From the NCBI RefSeq assembly GCF_000007365.1, contig NC_004061.1:577455-641454 (forward strand): DNA of 64,000 nucleotides, given 5' to 3'. The notes below the pieces were generated by a model. It did not search any database. It saw only the letters and a program-made list of their open reading frames with translations, and was not told where the DNA came from. The stretch's first letter is position 1; the number at the start of each line of letters is the position of its first letter. Positions 32,915-42,253 of the stretch are shown one piece after another. The DNA is from Buchnera aphidicola str. Sg (Schizaphis graminum) (GTDB lineage: Bacteria > Pseudomonadota > Gammaproteobacteria > Enterobacterales > Enterobacteriaceae). The translations under genes and the position numbers were made by a program.

Positions 32915-33469
32915 ATGACTATTAATAATGAAAATCTTATTTGGATTGATTTGGAAATGACTGGATTGAATTCTGAAATACATCGAATTATTGAGATTGC
33001 TACAGTAATTACAGATACAAAATTAAATATAATTTCAGAAGGTCCAGTTATTGCTATTCATCAAAAAGAAGAACATATAGTAATAATGGATGAATGGAAT
33101 ACTAAAATACATAAAAAAAATGGATTAATAAAACGAGTACAAAAAAGTATATATAATGAATCAAAAGCTGAATCTAAAACTATATTCTTTTTAAAAAAAT
33201 GGGTTCCTATTCAATCATCACCTATCTGTGGTAACAGTGTCTATCAAGATAGAAAGTTTTTAGCTCGATATATGCCAAATTTAGAAAACTATTTTCACTA
33301 TCGATGTATAGATGTTAGTACTATTAAAGAATTAGTAAATCGTTGGTGTCCTTCATTTAAAAAAATAAAAAAACAAAATCATACAGCATTAGAAGATATT
33401 CATGAATCTATAATAGAATTAAATTTTTATAAAAAAATTTTTTTTGATACTATAAAATATAGTAAATAA
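32915..33469 (+). CDS. orn: Oligoribonuclease
   Basis: Degrades the di- to pentanucleotides left by other RNases. DEDDh exonuclease with the first acid pair in WIDLEMTGL (residues 10-18), the second Asp in [11 protein letters not shown], and the His/Asp motif in [12 protein letters not shown]. 184 residues (E. coli 181). Followed by tRNA-Gly, as orn is by the glyVXY cluster in E. coli. Confidence 0.96.
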   Translation: MTINNENLIWIDLEMTGLNSEIHRIIEIATVITDTKLNIISEGPVIAIHQKEEHIVIMDEWNTKIHKKNGLIKRVQKSIYNESKAESKTIFFLKKWVPIQSSPICGNSVYQDRKFLARYMPNLENYFHYRCIDVSTIKELVNRWCPSFKKIKKQNHTALEDIHESIIELNFYKKIFFDTIKYSK

Positions 33470-33535
33470 CATTCTATTCTAATTAAAGTTATTTAAAGAA
33501 TTTTTAAATAAAATCAATATTTTTTAAAAGAAAGC

Positions 33536-33562
33536 TTGATAAATATATCTTATATATATAAT
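33536..33562 (+). promoter_or_regulatory. Candidate sigma-70 promoter for tRNA-Gly
   Basis: TTGATA (33536-33541) and TATAAT (33557-33562), with a 15-base spacer, ending 36 bases before the tRNA. The -10 is perfect; a shifted TAATAT at 33559 would give a 17-base spacer. Confidence 0.5.
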
Positions 33563-33598
33563 ATAAATAAATATAATAAGCATAAAATTATAAATTTT

Positions 33599-33674
33599 GC
33601 GGGAATAGCTCAGTTGGTAGAGCACAACCTTGCCAAGGTTGGGGTCGCGAGTTCGAATCTCGTTTCCCGCTCCA
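33599..33674 (+). tRNA. tRNA-Gly(GCC)
   Basis: Acceptor GCGGGAA pairs with TTCCCGC, anticodon loop TTGCCAA carries GCC, T arm GCGAG TTCGAAT CTCGT, and CCA is encoded at 33672-33674. Confidence 0.97.
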
Positions 33675-33719
33675 TTTATATCATCAATCTAAAAATTAAA
33701 TTATAGATAAGGAAAATTT

Positions 33720-34624
33720 ATGATTTTTTGTCCTTTTTATAAATGGATAATATTTGCCGTTTTATTATTTACCTTTCAAACACAATCTGCAGATAAACTA
33801 AATAAAATTAATTTCAAAAAAGATAATTTTAAAAAAAATAAATATGATTTTTTTTTAAAAATATAAAAAAAAATCAAAAGAACAAGAACAATACAAAAAA
33901 CCCATTAAAAAAATTTATTATAGTGATTGATCCAGGACATGGAGGACAAGATCCAGGAGCAATAAATAGTTTAGGATTACAAGAAAAAAAAATAACTTTA
34001 AAGATTGGTATAAAACTTAAAAATTTATTACAAAATAGTGATTTATTTTATCCAGTTTTAACGCGAAATGATGATTCTTATGTATCATTAAAAAAAAGAA
34101 GAGATTTTCTAAAAAATAATCACGTAAGTTTTTTAATATCTATCCATGCAGACTCTTCTAAAAAAAGATATGTATCAGGTGCATCAATCTGGATTACTAC
34201 TAATGATAGAATGCATCGTGAAATTAATAATTTTATAAAAAATAGAGAAGAAAACATATATTTTCCTAAAAACATTCAAAATTTAATTCAAAAAAATAAA
34301 CATGATTTTTTTTTAAAAAAAACTGTTCTCGATTTACAATTTAATAATTTTCAAAAAATGGAAATTAATTTATCTAGATATATATTTCAACAACTTAAAA
34401 AAATTATAAAATTAGATAAAATAAATCTAAACTATGCCAGTTTAGGAATACTGAGCTCTATAAATACACCTTCTATGTTAATAGAAACAGGGTTTATCAC
34501 AAATTTTTTAGAAGAAAAAAAATTAAGAACTAACAAATACCAAAATAAAATTGCAAATGCTATCTATATTGCTTTAAAAAATTATTTTCAAGATAGATTG
34601 CTCTCTAACTTGAGAAATACATAA
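33720..34624 (+). CDS. amiB: N-acetylmuramoyl-L-alanine amidase, shortened, frame broken at a homopolymer
   Basis: Periplasmic zinc amidase that splits septal peptidoglycan. The start is ATG 33720, followed by a signal peptide (FYKWIIFAVLLFTFQTQSA, cleavage after QSA). The frame reaches TAA at 33864. The Amidase_3 domain lies in another frame: VIDPGHGGQDPGA (Zn His), LQEKKIT (Zn Glu), ISIHADS (Zn His), LIETGFITN (catalytic Glu). One extra base in the T9/A5 stretch (33848-33861) would join them into about 301 residues. The E. coli AMIN localisation domain is absent. Family assignment (AmiA/B/C) rests on context. Confidence 0.82.
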
Positions 34625-34652
34625 AAAATTTGAAAAATAATTCTTAAAATTA

Positions 34653-34687
34653 TTTTAAGCATCTAATTTATTGTAAGATGCTTAAAA
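34653..34687. terminator. Bidirectional hairpin terminator between amiB and rpmE
   Basis: TTTTAAGCATCT (34653-34664) pairs perfectly over 12 bases with AGATGCTTAAAA (34676-34687) around an 11-base loop. The stem has A and T runs at its ends, so it can serve both convergent genes. Confidence 0.8.
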
Positions 34688-34713
34688 TTAAAAATTATAA
34701 ATTAAAATATCAT

Positions 34714-34932
34714 TTATACCGTATCTTTCTTAATCAGTTTAAAACGTTTTTTAAATCTTTCAACTCGTCCTCCAGTATCAATAATTCTTTGTTTTCCAGT
34801 ATAAAATGGATGACATTTTGCACATATATCTAAATTTAGATTGACATTAACGGTTGAGAAAATTTCAATTATATTTCCACATGAGCAAGTAGCTATTATT
34901 TGAGAATAAGCTGGATGTATTTTTTTTTTCAT
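34714..34932 (-). CDS. rpmE: Large subunit ribosomal protein L31 (zinc-containing form)
   Basis: Bridges the two ribosomal subunits. 72 residues, with the zinc-binding cysteines of the C+ paralogue in ATCSCGN (Cys16, Cys18) and [13 protein letters not shown] (Cys37, Cys40). In E. coli rpmE is followed in the same neighbourhood by priA, cytR, ftsN, hslV and hslU; here priA and cytR are missing. Confidence 0.97.
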   Translation of the reverse strand: MKKKIHPAYSQIIATCSCGNIIEIFSTVNVNLNLDICAKCHPFYTGKQRIIDTGGRVERFKKRFKLIKKDTV

Positions 34933-35035
34933 AAAAGTTTTCCTAAAATATATATAACAATATCTATTCTATTATACGATTATTAGTGTACTAATAATCA
35001 ATATTTTTCAATTTAAATAAAATATATAACAAAAT

Positions 35036-35302
35036 ATGTACAACGATAAAAATAAAATTAATTCAGTGTATTTTAAAAAAAAAAAAAAAAAATAAAAAAA
35101 AAAGAAAATAAATTTAAATAAATATCATATTCTCATTATTATAATAGTTATTATTTTACTTTTTTGCTTTTTAAACATGTTTTTTAAAAAATCAAAAAAT
35201 ATAGAAAAAAAAATTTTTATAGATAAAAAAATAAGTGATGACTTATTACCTCCCAAACCTAAACAAAAATGGAAATATATTCAAAGATTAGAAAATTTGT
35301 AA
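35036..35302 (+). CDS. ftsN: Miniature FtsN: transmembrane anchor plus essential peptide, with an in-frame TAA between two poly-A runs
   Basis: FtsN triggers septal peptidoglycan synthesis in cell division. From ATG 35036 the frame reads 13 residues, six Lys from 18 A, then TAA (35093-35095), then lysines from ten A and a transmembrane helix (KYHILIIIIVIILLFCFLNM), ending LLPPKPKQKWKYIQRLENL. The last stretch aligns with E. coli FtsN residues 75-91, including Trp83, Tyr85 and Leu89 of the essential E domain. The rest of the periplasmic part, with the SPOR domain, is gone. Position before hslV supports the identity. Compensating slippage in the two A runs would remove the stop. Confidence 0.72.
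35075..35103 (+). repeat. A18-T-A10 tract in ftsN
   Basis: Eighteen A (35075-35092), one T, then ten A (35094-35103). The T creates the TAA stop in the FtsN frame. This is the longest homopolymer in the window. Confidence 0.9.
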
Positions 35303-35492
35303 TTTTTAAAATTTCTTTCAAAAATTTAATAAAATTAAATTTTTTGTCCATAATTAATAGTTTTTTTTATTAACAATTTTACTCAAATAATTCATATAAA
35401 TTAAAGTTATAACGCTCAATTTGTTTTATTATAAATTTTATTTTTTATATAATTAAAAAAATAAACACATTATTTTTTAAGAGGTTTTTCTT

Positions 35493-36023
35493 GTGACCAC
35501 AATACTCAGTGTAAGATTAAAAAATAAAGTAGTAATTGGAGGTGATGGACAAGCTACTTTAGGCAATACTATTATGAAAAGTAATGTTAAAAAAATCAGA
35601 ACACTTTATCATGAAAAGGTGATTGCTGGTTTTGCAGGTGGAACTGCAGATGCTTTCACTTTATTTGAAATGTTTGAAAAAAAATTAGCTATGTATCAGG
35701 GTCAATTGCCACGTGCTGCTATTGAATTAGCAAAAGATTGGAGATCTGATAGAATGTTACGTAAATTAGAAGCTTTGTTAGCAGTTGCTGATAAAGACAC
35801 TTCATTAATTATTACTGGAAATGGCGATGTGATACAGCCTGAAGATGATTTAATTGCAATAGGTTCTGGTGGATCTTATGCTCAATCTGCAGCACGTGCA
35901 TTAATTAATAATACTACACTCAACGCTGATGAAATCGTAGAAAAATCATTAAATATTGCAGCAAATATTTGTATATATACCAATCATAGTTTTACTATAA
36001 AAGAACTATTTTCAGAAAAATAA
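35493..36023 (+). CDS. hslV: ATP-dependent protease subunit HslV
   Basis: Proteolytic core of the HslUV (ClpYQ) complex. Starts with GTG at 35493 ([25 protein letters not shown]), with a GAGG ribosome-binding site; Thr2 is the catalytic nucleophile after removal of Met. 176 residues, the same as E. coli. Eleven bases before hslU. Confidence 0.97.
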   Translation: MTTILSVRLKNKVVIGGDGQATLGNTIMKSNVKKIRTLYHEKVIAGFAGGTADAFTLFEMFEKKLAMYQGQLPRAAIELAKDWRSDRMLRKLEALLAVADKDTSLIITGNGDVIQPEDDLIAIGSGGSYAQSAARALINNTTLNADEIVEKSLNIAANICIYTNHSFTIKELFSEK

Positions 36024-36034
36024 GGATTATTTAT

Positions 36035-37366
36035 ATGTCTGAAATGACACCCCCTCAAATTGTTTCTGAACTTAATAAATTTATTATTGGTCAAGAACAA
36101 GCAAAAAAAGCTGTTGCTATTGCATTAAGAAATCGTTGGAGGAGAATGCAATTAAATAACGAGTTACGTCATGAAATTACTCCTAAAAATATCTTGATGA
36201 TTGGTCCTACTGGAGTAGGAAAAACAGAAATTGCTAGAAGATTGGCAAAATTAGCAAATTCACCTTTTATAAAAGTAGAAGCAACTAAATTTACTGAAGT
36301 TGGATACGTTGGAAAAGAAGTAGACTCAATTATTCGAGATTTAACCGATGCAGCTATTAAAATGATTCGAGTAAAAAACATTGAAAAAAACAAACTTCGA
36401 GTCGAAGAAATAGTTGAAGAAAGAATACTAGACGTTCTAGTACCTAGACCGAAAAATAACTGGACAGAAAATGAAAAAAATGAAAGTTTATTAAATACAT
36501 TGCAAGTATTTCGAAAAAAATTAAGAGAAGGAATTCTCGACGAAAAAGAAATTGAAATTAATGTATTAGCTAGCACTATGGGAGTTGAAATAATGGCGCC
36601 TCCTGGTATGGAAGAGTTAACAAGTCAATTGCAATCTCTTTTTCAAAATTTAGGAGGGCATAAAAAAAATACAAGAAGACTAAAAATAAAAGATGCAGTT
36701 TTGTTATTAAAAGAAGAAGAAGCTGCTAAATTAATAAATCAAGAAGAAATTAAAAAAGAAGCAATTAATGCAGTAGAACAAAATGGTATAGTATTTGTTG
36801 ATGAAATTGATAAAATATGTAAAAGACGTGATTCTTCTGGTCCAGATGTTTCTAGAGAAGGTGTGCAAAGAGATTTACTCCCTTTAGTTGAAGGTTGCAC
36901 TGTATCAACTAAGTATGGCATGGTTAAAACAGATCATATTTTATTTATTGCATCAGGTGCTTTTCAAACATCAACACCTTCTGATTTGATTCCCGAGTTA
37001 CAAGGACGTCTTCCGATCAAAGTAGAATTACAACCATTAACAATTAATGATTTTGAAAAAATTCTAACTGAACCAACTGCATCTATTACAGCACAATATA
37101 AAGCTCTTATGAAAACAGAAGGTGTATGCATCAATTTTACAAAAGAAGGAATACGAAATATTGCAGAAGCAGCTTGGAAAGTTAATGAATCTATGGAAAA
37201 TATTGGAGCACGTCGTTTACATACAATATTAGAAAAACTTATGGAAGATATTTCTTTTAATGCTTGTGATAACGTTGGTAAAACTATTGAAATTAACTCA
37301 GAATATGTTGGAAAACATTTAGATCAACTAATATCTAACGAAGATTTAGGTAGATTTATTTTATAA
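36035..37366 (+). CDS. hslU: ATPase subunit HslU of the HslUV protease
   Basis: AAA+ unfoldase that feeds substrates to HslV. 443 residues as in E. coli. Walker [10 protein letters not shown] (about residues 56-64), Walker [12 protein letters not shown], sensor LQGRLPI, and the C-terminal tail GRFIL that docks into HslV. The intermediate domain is somewhat diverged. Confidence 0.98.
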   Translation: MSEMTPPQIVSELNKFIIGQEQAKKAVAIALRNRWRRMQLNNELRHEITPKNILMIGPTGVGKTEIARRLAKLANSPFIKVEATKFTEVGYVGKEVDSIIRDLTDAAIKMIRVKNIEKNKLRVEEIVEERILDVLVPRPKNNWTENEKNESLLNTLQVFRKKLREGILDEKEIEINVLASTMGVEIMAPPGMEELTSQLQSLFQNLGGHKKNTRRLKIKDAVLLLKEEEAAKLINQEEIKKEAINAVEQNGIVFVDEIDKICKRRDSSGPDVSREGVQRDLLPLVEGCTVSTKYGMVKTDHILFIASGAFQTSTPSDLIPELQGRLPIKVELQPLTINDFEKILTEPTASITAQYKALMKTEGVCINFTKEGIRNIAEAAWKVNESMENIGARRLHTILEKLMEDISFNACDNVGKTIEINSEYVGKHLDQLISNEDLGRFIL

Positions 37367-37460
37367 TTTTTAAAATTCTAATCTATTTTTTAATAAATTA
37401 AAACAGATGAATGTTTTTTAAAAAAATATAAATATTTTTATTATTTATTACAAATAGTTG

Positions 37461-37487
37461 TTGAAAAAAAAAAATAAAACCTTATAT
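37461..37487 (+). promoter_or_regulatory. Candidate heat-shock (sigma-32) promoter of ibpA with a poly-A spacer
   Basis: TTGAAA at 37461-37466 and CCTTATAT at 37480-37487, with 13 bases between, fit the sigma-32 pattern (CTTGAAA and CCCCATNT). The A run covers 37464-37474 (11 A), so its length sets the spacer. A one-base deletion in the poly-A of the Buchnera ibpA promoter is a published cause of heat sensitivity in pea aphids. Confidence 0.75.
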
Positions 37488-37576
37488 CGAATTAAGAAAC
37501 TTTTTTTAGTTCCAATATTGATTGTAAGAGTATAAAACTAAAATAAATATAAATCTATAATATGAAAGGAGGTTTT

Positions 37577-38062
37577 ATGTCTTATCGTTCATTTTCTTTT
37601 TTACCAAATATTGATCAAAATAGTGTTTTTTCAAATAGATTCAATCAAATTGATAAAATTTTCAGTACATTAACAGGAGAAAAACCTTTATCAGATACAC
37701 CAGCTTATAATTTATTTCAAATTGACGAACATAAATATGAATTAATATTAAGTATTCCTGGATATGAAGAAAAAGAATTAGATATTTCTGTACATAATAG
37801 TCAACTAACAGTACAGGGAAAAAAACAAAATCAAGAAAATGATGATAAAAAAATAAAAAAATATTTACATAAAGGGATTATATTTAATGATTTTTCTTTA
37901 AATTTTAACTTTGATCATAAAATTCAAGTAAAAAAGGCAGAACTATTTTCAGGATTATTAAAAATTAATTTTGAATGTAGAGTTCCAGATGAAGAAAAAC
38001 CTAAAAAAATATTTATTAATATTCCAAACAAAGTGAAAGAAATTGAAAAAAATAAAATATAA
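37577..38062 (+). CDS. ibpA: Small heat shock protein IbpA
   Basis: Alpha-crystallin family holdase that protects aggregating proteins. The ATG at 37577 (MSYRSFSFLPNIDQ) follows a textbook AAAGGAGG site; an ATG at 37562 lies upstream of that site. The alpha-crystallin domain starts at about residue 40 (YNLFQIDEHKYELILSIPGYEEKELDI) and GLLKINFECRVPDEEKP ends it. 161 residues (E. coli IbpA 137). Confidence 0.95.
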   Translation: MSYRSFSFLPNIDQNSVFSNRFNQIDKIFSTLTGEKPLSDTPAYNLFQIDEHKYELILSIPGYEEKELDISVHNSQLTVQGKKQNQENDDKKIKKYLHKGIIFNDFSLNFNFDHKIQVKKAELFSGLLKINFECRVPDEEKPKKIFINIPNKVKEIEKNKI

Positions 38063-38096
38063 AAATTTTTAATAAAAATGAATATTTTTTTAAATC

Positions 38097-38132
38097 AATC
38101 ATTGTACTTGTTCCAAAATAAGTACAATGATT
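38097..38132 (+). terminator. Hairpin terminator after ibpA
   Basis: AATCATTGTACTT (38097-38109) pairs perfectly with AAGTACAATGATT (38120-38132), 13 pairs and a 10-base loop. The run of T after it is short, so it could also be a 3' stabiliser. Confidence 0.65.
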
Positions 38133-38164
38133 TAAAAATTAAAAAAAGGTAGGAAATTAGATTA

Positions 38165-38938
38165 ATGAATCCATGGATTAATGCTAATGTTTTAAAAGTT
38201 CACAAGTGGACTCAAAATTTGTTCAGTCTTATTTTAAACGCAGAGATTGCTCCTTTTCAAGCAGGACAATTTACAAAATTAGCTTTAAATGAAGAAAACA
38301 TAAATTTTTCTAATAATGTTAAAAAGAAAAAAATTCAAAGAGCATATTCGTTTGTTAATGCTCCAAGTAATAAAAATTTGGAAATTTATATTGTTCGAAT
38401 ACTTAATGGTAAATTAAGTAATCTTTTATATAATTTAAAATCTGGAGATAATTTATTTATTAAAGAAAAATCATTTGGTTTTTTTACTTTAGATGAAATA
38501 CCTAATTGTAAAACATTATGGATGTTTGCTACTGGTACTGGAATAGGTCCTTATTGTTCTATACTACAAGAATATAAAAATATTAATAGATTTAAAAATA
38601 TCATATTAATACATGCTGTAAGATATCAAAACGAATTAACCTATCTTCCTTTAATGAAGCAACTTTATAAAAGTTATAATGGAAAATTAAAGATTGAAAC
38701 AATAGTAAGTAGAGAAAAAAATCATAATTCATTATATGGAAGAATCCCTCTTTTATTACAAAATCAAATTTTAGAAAAAAAAATTGGTTTAAAAATTAAT
38801 CGCAATGATTCACATGTTATGTTGTGTGGAAATCCAGCTATGGTAAAAGATACATATCTTTTCTTACAAAAAGATCGATGTATGCAAAAAAATTTACGAC
38901 GTAAACATGGTCATATTACAATGGAAAATTATTGGTAA
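38165..38938 (+). CDS. fpr: Ferredoxin/flavodoxin-NADP+ reductase
   Basis: FAD enzyme that passes electrons from NADPH to ferredoxin or flavodoxin. 257 residues (E. coli 248). RAYSFVNAP is the FAD site, [10 protein letters not shown] the NADP-binding loop, CGNPAMV another conserved turn, and the C-terminus ITMENYW matches E. coli TAEHYW. A likely electron donor for the Fe-S assembly and radical SAM proteins in this window. Confidence 0.96.
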
Positions 38939-38942
38939 TATT

Positions 38943-39916
38943 TTAAGAACGTTCAAATGAAAAAGACATAACTTGATCAATGCTATTTTTATTTAAAGCT
39001 ATCATAATTAAACGATCTAACCCTATAGCGACCCCTGAACAAGTCGGCAGACCATGATGGATTGCATCTAAAAAATAGTCATCTATTTTTTGTTCAGGAA
39101 GGTTCATATCACAGCGTTTTCTATTATCTTTAATAAAACGTTTTCTTTGTTCAAAATAATCCGTTAATTCATGAAAACCATTTCCTAATTCAATTCCTTT
39201 AAAAAAAATCTCAAATCTTTCTGAAACACGACTGTCTTTTTTATTTATAGAAGCAAGACAAGCTTGTTCTGAAGGAAAATGATAGACGAAAAGTGGTTTT
39301 TCTTTGCCAAGAAAAGGCTGTATTTGTAATGTAAATATATTTTCTATTAATTGATTTAAATCATTTTCAAGATAAATTAAATTTTTTAAGTTAAATTTTT
39401 TATAACATTGAAACAGTTCAGATAAACTAGTAGATAAAGGATCTATTTTTAAAAATTTCATGAATACTTCTTGATAAGAAATTTTATCTGCTTTATTAAA
39501 ATTTAATATTTTTTGAAAAAAAAAGTCTATTTCTTCAATCATTTTTTCCATAGAACAAGAAAGTTGATACCATTCAAGCATAGTAAACTCTGGATTGTGA
39601 TATTGACCAAATTCTTGGTTTCTAAAACTACGGCAAATTTGATATATAGATCCGCTTCCTGCAGATAATAAACGTTTCATATGATATTCTGGACTAGTTA
39701 TTAACCATAATTTTTTTTTTTAATATTGTCATTAAAAGAAAAATAATTAGTTATAAACGGCATCAAATTTACATCTGTTACTCCTGATTGAGATAATATT
39801 GGAGTTTCTACTTCCATAATATTTTTTTTTAAAAAAAAAGAGCGAATATCAGCGATAATTTTTGATCTTTTCATTAAATCTTTAATAGAAGCACTAGGTT
39901 TCCATTTTTTTTTCAT
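38943..39916 (-). CDS. epmA: EF-P lysine ligase EpmA (GenX/YjeA), frame broken at an 11-A tract
   Basis: Class II lysyl-tRNA synthetase paralogue that attaches beta-lysine to elongation factor P. The N-terminal frame (KPSASIKDLMKRSKIIADIRSFF, EVETPILSQSGVTD) ends at 39701; the rest (MKRLLSAGSGSIYQICRSFRNQE, HNPEFTMLEWY, GIELGNGFHELTD, SGVAIGLDRLIM) is in another frame. The break is a run of 11 A (T at 39711-39721). Twelve A gives KKKKLWLITSPEYHMKRLL, matching E. coli, and a protein of about 325 residues, the expected length. One lesion. Confidence 0.9.
39711..39721 (-). repeat. A11 homopolymer interrupting epmA
   Basis: Eleven T on the plus strand. Gain of one A in the mRNA restores EpmA. 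Confidence 0.88.
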
Positions 39917-40015
39917 ATATTGCCTTTAAAAAAATAAGAATATTAATTCTTAAAAAATATTATATATTTAATAAATAACTTTAACATAATTGATTTATAG
40001 ATAAAAAAATAAAAA

Positions 40016-40513
40016 ATGAAAAAAATTGCAATATATCCAGGTACGTTTGATCCAATTACATACGGACATTTAGATGTTATAACACGTGCAACAAAAATTT
40101 TTGATAATATCATTATTGCCATTTCAAATAACGTACATAAAAAAACTATTTTTAATTTAAAAGAACGAATAAAATTAACTAAACTAGCTACATTTCATCT
40201 TAAAAATATAAAAAAAGTAATTGGATTTAATGGTTTGCTCGCTAATTTAGCAAAAAGGGAAAAAAGTAATATTTTAATTAGAGGAGTACGAACAATATTT
40301 GATTTTGATTATGAAATAAAATTAGCAGCTATAAATAAACAAATTTATCCTGATTTAGATAGTATTTTTTTTCTTTCTTCTAAAGAAGTATCATTTATAT
40401 CTTCATCTTTTGTAAAAGAAATAGCGAAATATCAAGGTAACATTAAACCGTATCTTCCTAAAGAAATACATTTCGCTTTAATAAAAAAATTTAAAGATAT
40501 TCCTCAAAAATAA
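40016..40513 (+). CDS. coaD: Phosphopantetheine adenylyltransferase
   Basis: Adds AMP to 4'-phosphopantetheine in coenzyme A synthesis. The nucleotidyltransferase motif GTFDPITYGHLDVI is at residues 9-22; ILIRGVRTIFDFDYE and SSKEVSFISSSFVKEIA follow. 165 residues (E. coli 159). Confidence 0.97.
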   Translation: MKKIAIYPGTFDPITYGHLDVITRATKIFDNIIIAISNNVHKKTIFNLKERIKLTKLATFHLKNIKKVIGFNGLLANLAKREKSNILIRGVRTIFDFDYEIKLAAINKQIYPDLDSIFFLSSKEVSFISSSFVKEIAKYQGNIKPYLPKEIHFALIKKFKDIPQK

Positions 40514-40529
40514 ATATTATTTTTTAAAA

Positions 40530-40556
40530 AATAGGGTATATAAAATATACCCTATT
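40530..40556. terminator. Bidirectional hairpin terminator after coaD
   Basis: AATAGGGTATAT (40530-40541) pairs with ATATACCCTATT (40545-40556), 12 pairs with a 3-base loop, followed by ATATTTTTC on the plus strand. It lies between convergent coaD and the unrecognised gene. Confidence 0.85.
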
Positions 40557-40588
40557 ATATTTTTCAAAACATATTTACGTTAAAAAAA

Positions 40589-42015
40589 TCAATGAACAAA
40601 TTTTGAAAATTTTACTCTTGGTGAATTCGCAGCAGAAAGAATTATACTCGTACGTATTTTAAAAGAATAATTTGGCTGAATAGAATTTTTGTCTTTTGCA
40701 CGTAAATTAGACACATGAGTAACAACTAACTTTATTTGATTATTATCTATATGTGTAATTGTATAAACGTTTCTTGAATTTACAGTTTGATATTTATTTA
40801 TTTCTGGATGTTCAGAAAGCAAATGAAGGTAAGACTGACTTAAAATTTTTGGATGTGCATATGCAGAAATTAATTGTTGATCTGTAATATTTGGAACTAT
40901 TTTTTTAAACTTTTCTATCATATCTTCTTTATTTGTAGAGGGAATTAAATGTCCATCGATAACAAAAATAGCTGAATGAAAATCTTTCATAAAGTCTTTA
41001 TTTAATTCTTCAGAAGAAGATTTTAACTTTTCATATATTTTTTGAAAGCCTCTTATCATAGAAAAGACATTTGCAGGTGATAAATCGAATTTATCTGAAA
41101 ACTTCCAAATATTGTTGTCTGTAAAATATTTATAATGAGATTTTTCAATAGCTTTATTCATTCTATCTCTAAATTTTTTATCAACTCGTAAGGTACCTTC
41201 TCTTACTTCTATATCAAAATTTTCGTCTAAATTAGATGGATACCATTGATTTAAATTTTCTTTTTTGGGAACTGCAACATTAAGATCAGGGAATGAACTT
41301 TCATATTCAGGATGACGTGGATTTTTATTTAGTTTATTAACTACTTTTAATCTTCCTTCTTCTTTAACTTTTTCGATTATAGTATCTATAAAAAATTTTG
41401 AAGATTCAATTGTTTTATTTAATTCTTCAACTTGTTTCACTAAATTATCAATTTTTTCACTTGTTTCTTTAGTTGATTCTGTTGGTTGTGAAAATAATTC
41501 GCATCCGGCATTAAAAATTTTTAAAAAAGTTGTACCATTAAAAAGATTTATAGTTTCGTTTTTAATTTTCTCGTAAGCACTGAGTATGCTATCTTTTATT
41601 GTATTAAAAGATTCTATTATTTTTTTTTTTAAATTAATATCTTTAATTGTTGTTTCAATTTTTTCTTGAATTCGTTCTAATATATCGAGTGGATTGTAGG
41701 AAGTACTTTCAGCAGAGGACTCAGAAGAGGATTCAGAAAAAGTTTTTTTTTCATTATAAAATCATTAAATTTTAATAAATATTTTTTATAAAAATTTTCT
41801 AAATTAATTAAATTGTTTTTATTTTCGTTTTCGTTTTCAATATAATTAATAGAAACTTTAGTACTGCTAATAGGATGTTTTTTTTCTTCTATTAAAATTT
41901 TTGAAGTATTTTTAAGATTTTTTAGTGATTTATGGCATATTTCATCAATTTTAACTTTTAATTCTTTATGACGTATTGGATTTAATTTATCAACTAGAGT
42001 AACATTAGATGACAT
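40589..42015 (-). CDS. Large unrecognised protein, frame broken at a 9-A tract
   Basis: I recognise no family. From ATG 42015 a Lys-rich polar segment reaches MKKK at a run of nine A (T at 41743-41751). With ten A the protein runs on as TFSESSSESSAESTSYNPLD to 40589, about 475 residues, without stops. It contains an acidic Ser-rich linker, helical stretches with coiled-coil character (IDNLVKQVEELNKTIESSK), and a C-terminal half richer in structure (IWKFSDKFDLSPANVFSMIRG, NVYTITHIDNNQIKLVVTHV). No signal peptide or membrane helix. It may be one of the Buchnera-only orphan (yba) genes; I infer this from position and lack of similarity only. Confidence 0.7.
41743..41751 (-). repeat. A9 homopolymer interrupting the unrecognised gene
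   Basis: Nine T on the plus strand. Gain of one A joins the 112-codon first frame to the long second frame, which is already open at this point. Confidence 0.8.
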
Positions 42016-42253
42016 AATTTTTTTTCCTTTTTTTAATTTACTATTTTATTTAGTTTTATTGAATATTTTTTTGAAAATGTAAATTAAATTTTTTAAAAAT
42101 AAAAAATTGGATTATTAGTTACAATCTAAAATCGTTATAACTATACGAAAAAAATTAAATTTTTTAGATTTGATAAAAATAAAAAATTTAATTTTAATTG
42201 TAAATTGTATTTTTGGAAAAGTCAATTAATTAATATTAAAAAATAAAAATATT

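Noticed and set aside
36169..36576. 135-residue minus-strand frame within hslU
   Set aside because: Antisense shadow of a highly conserved gene.
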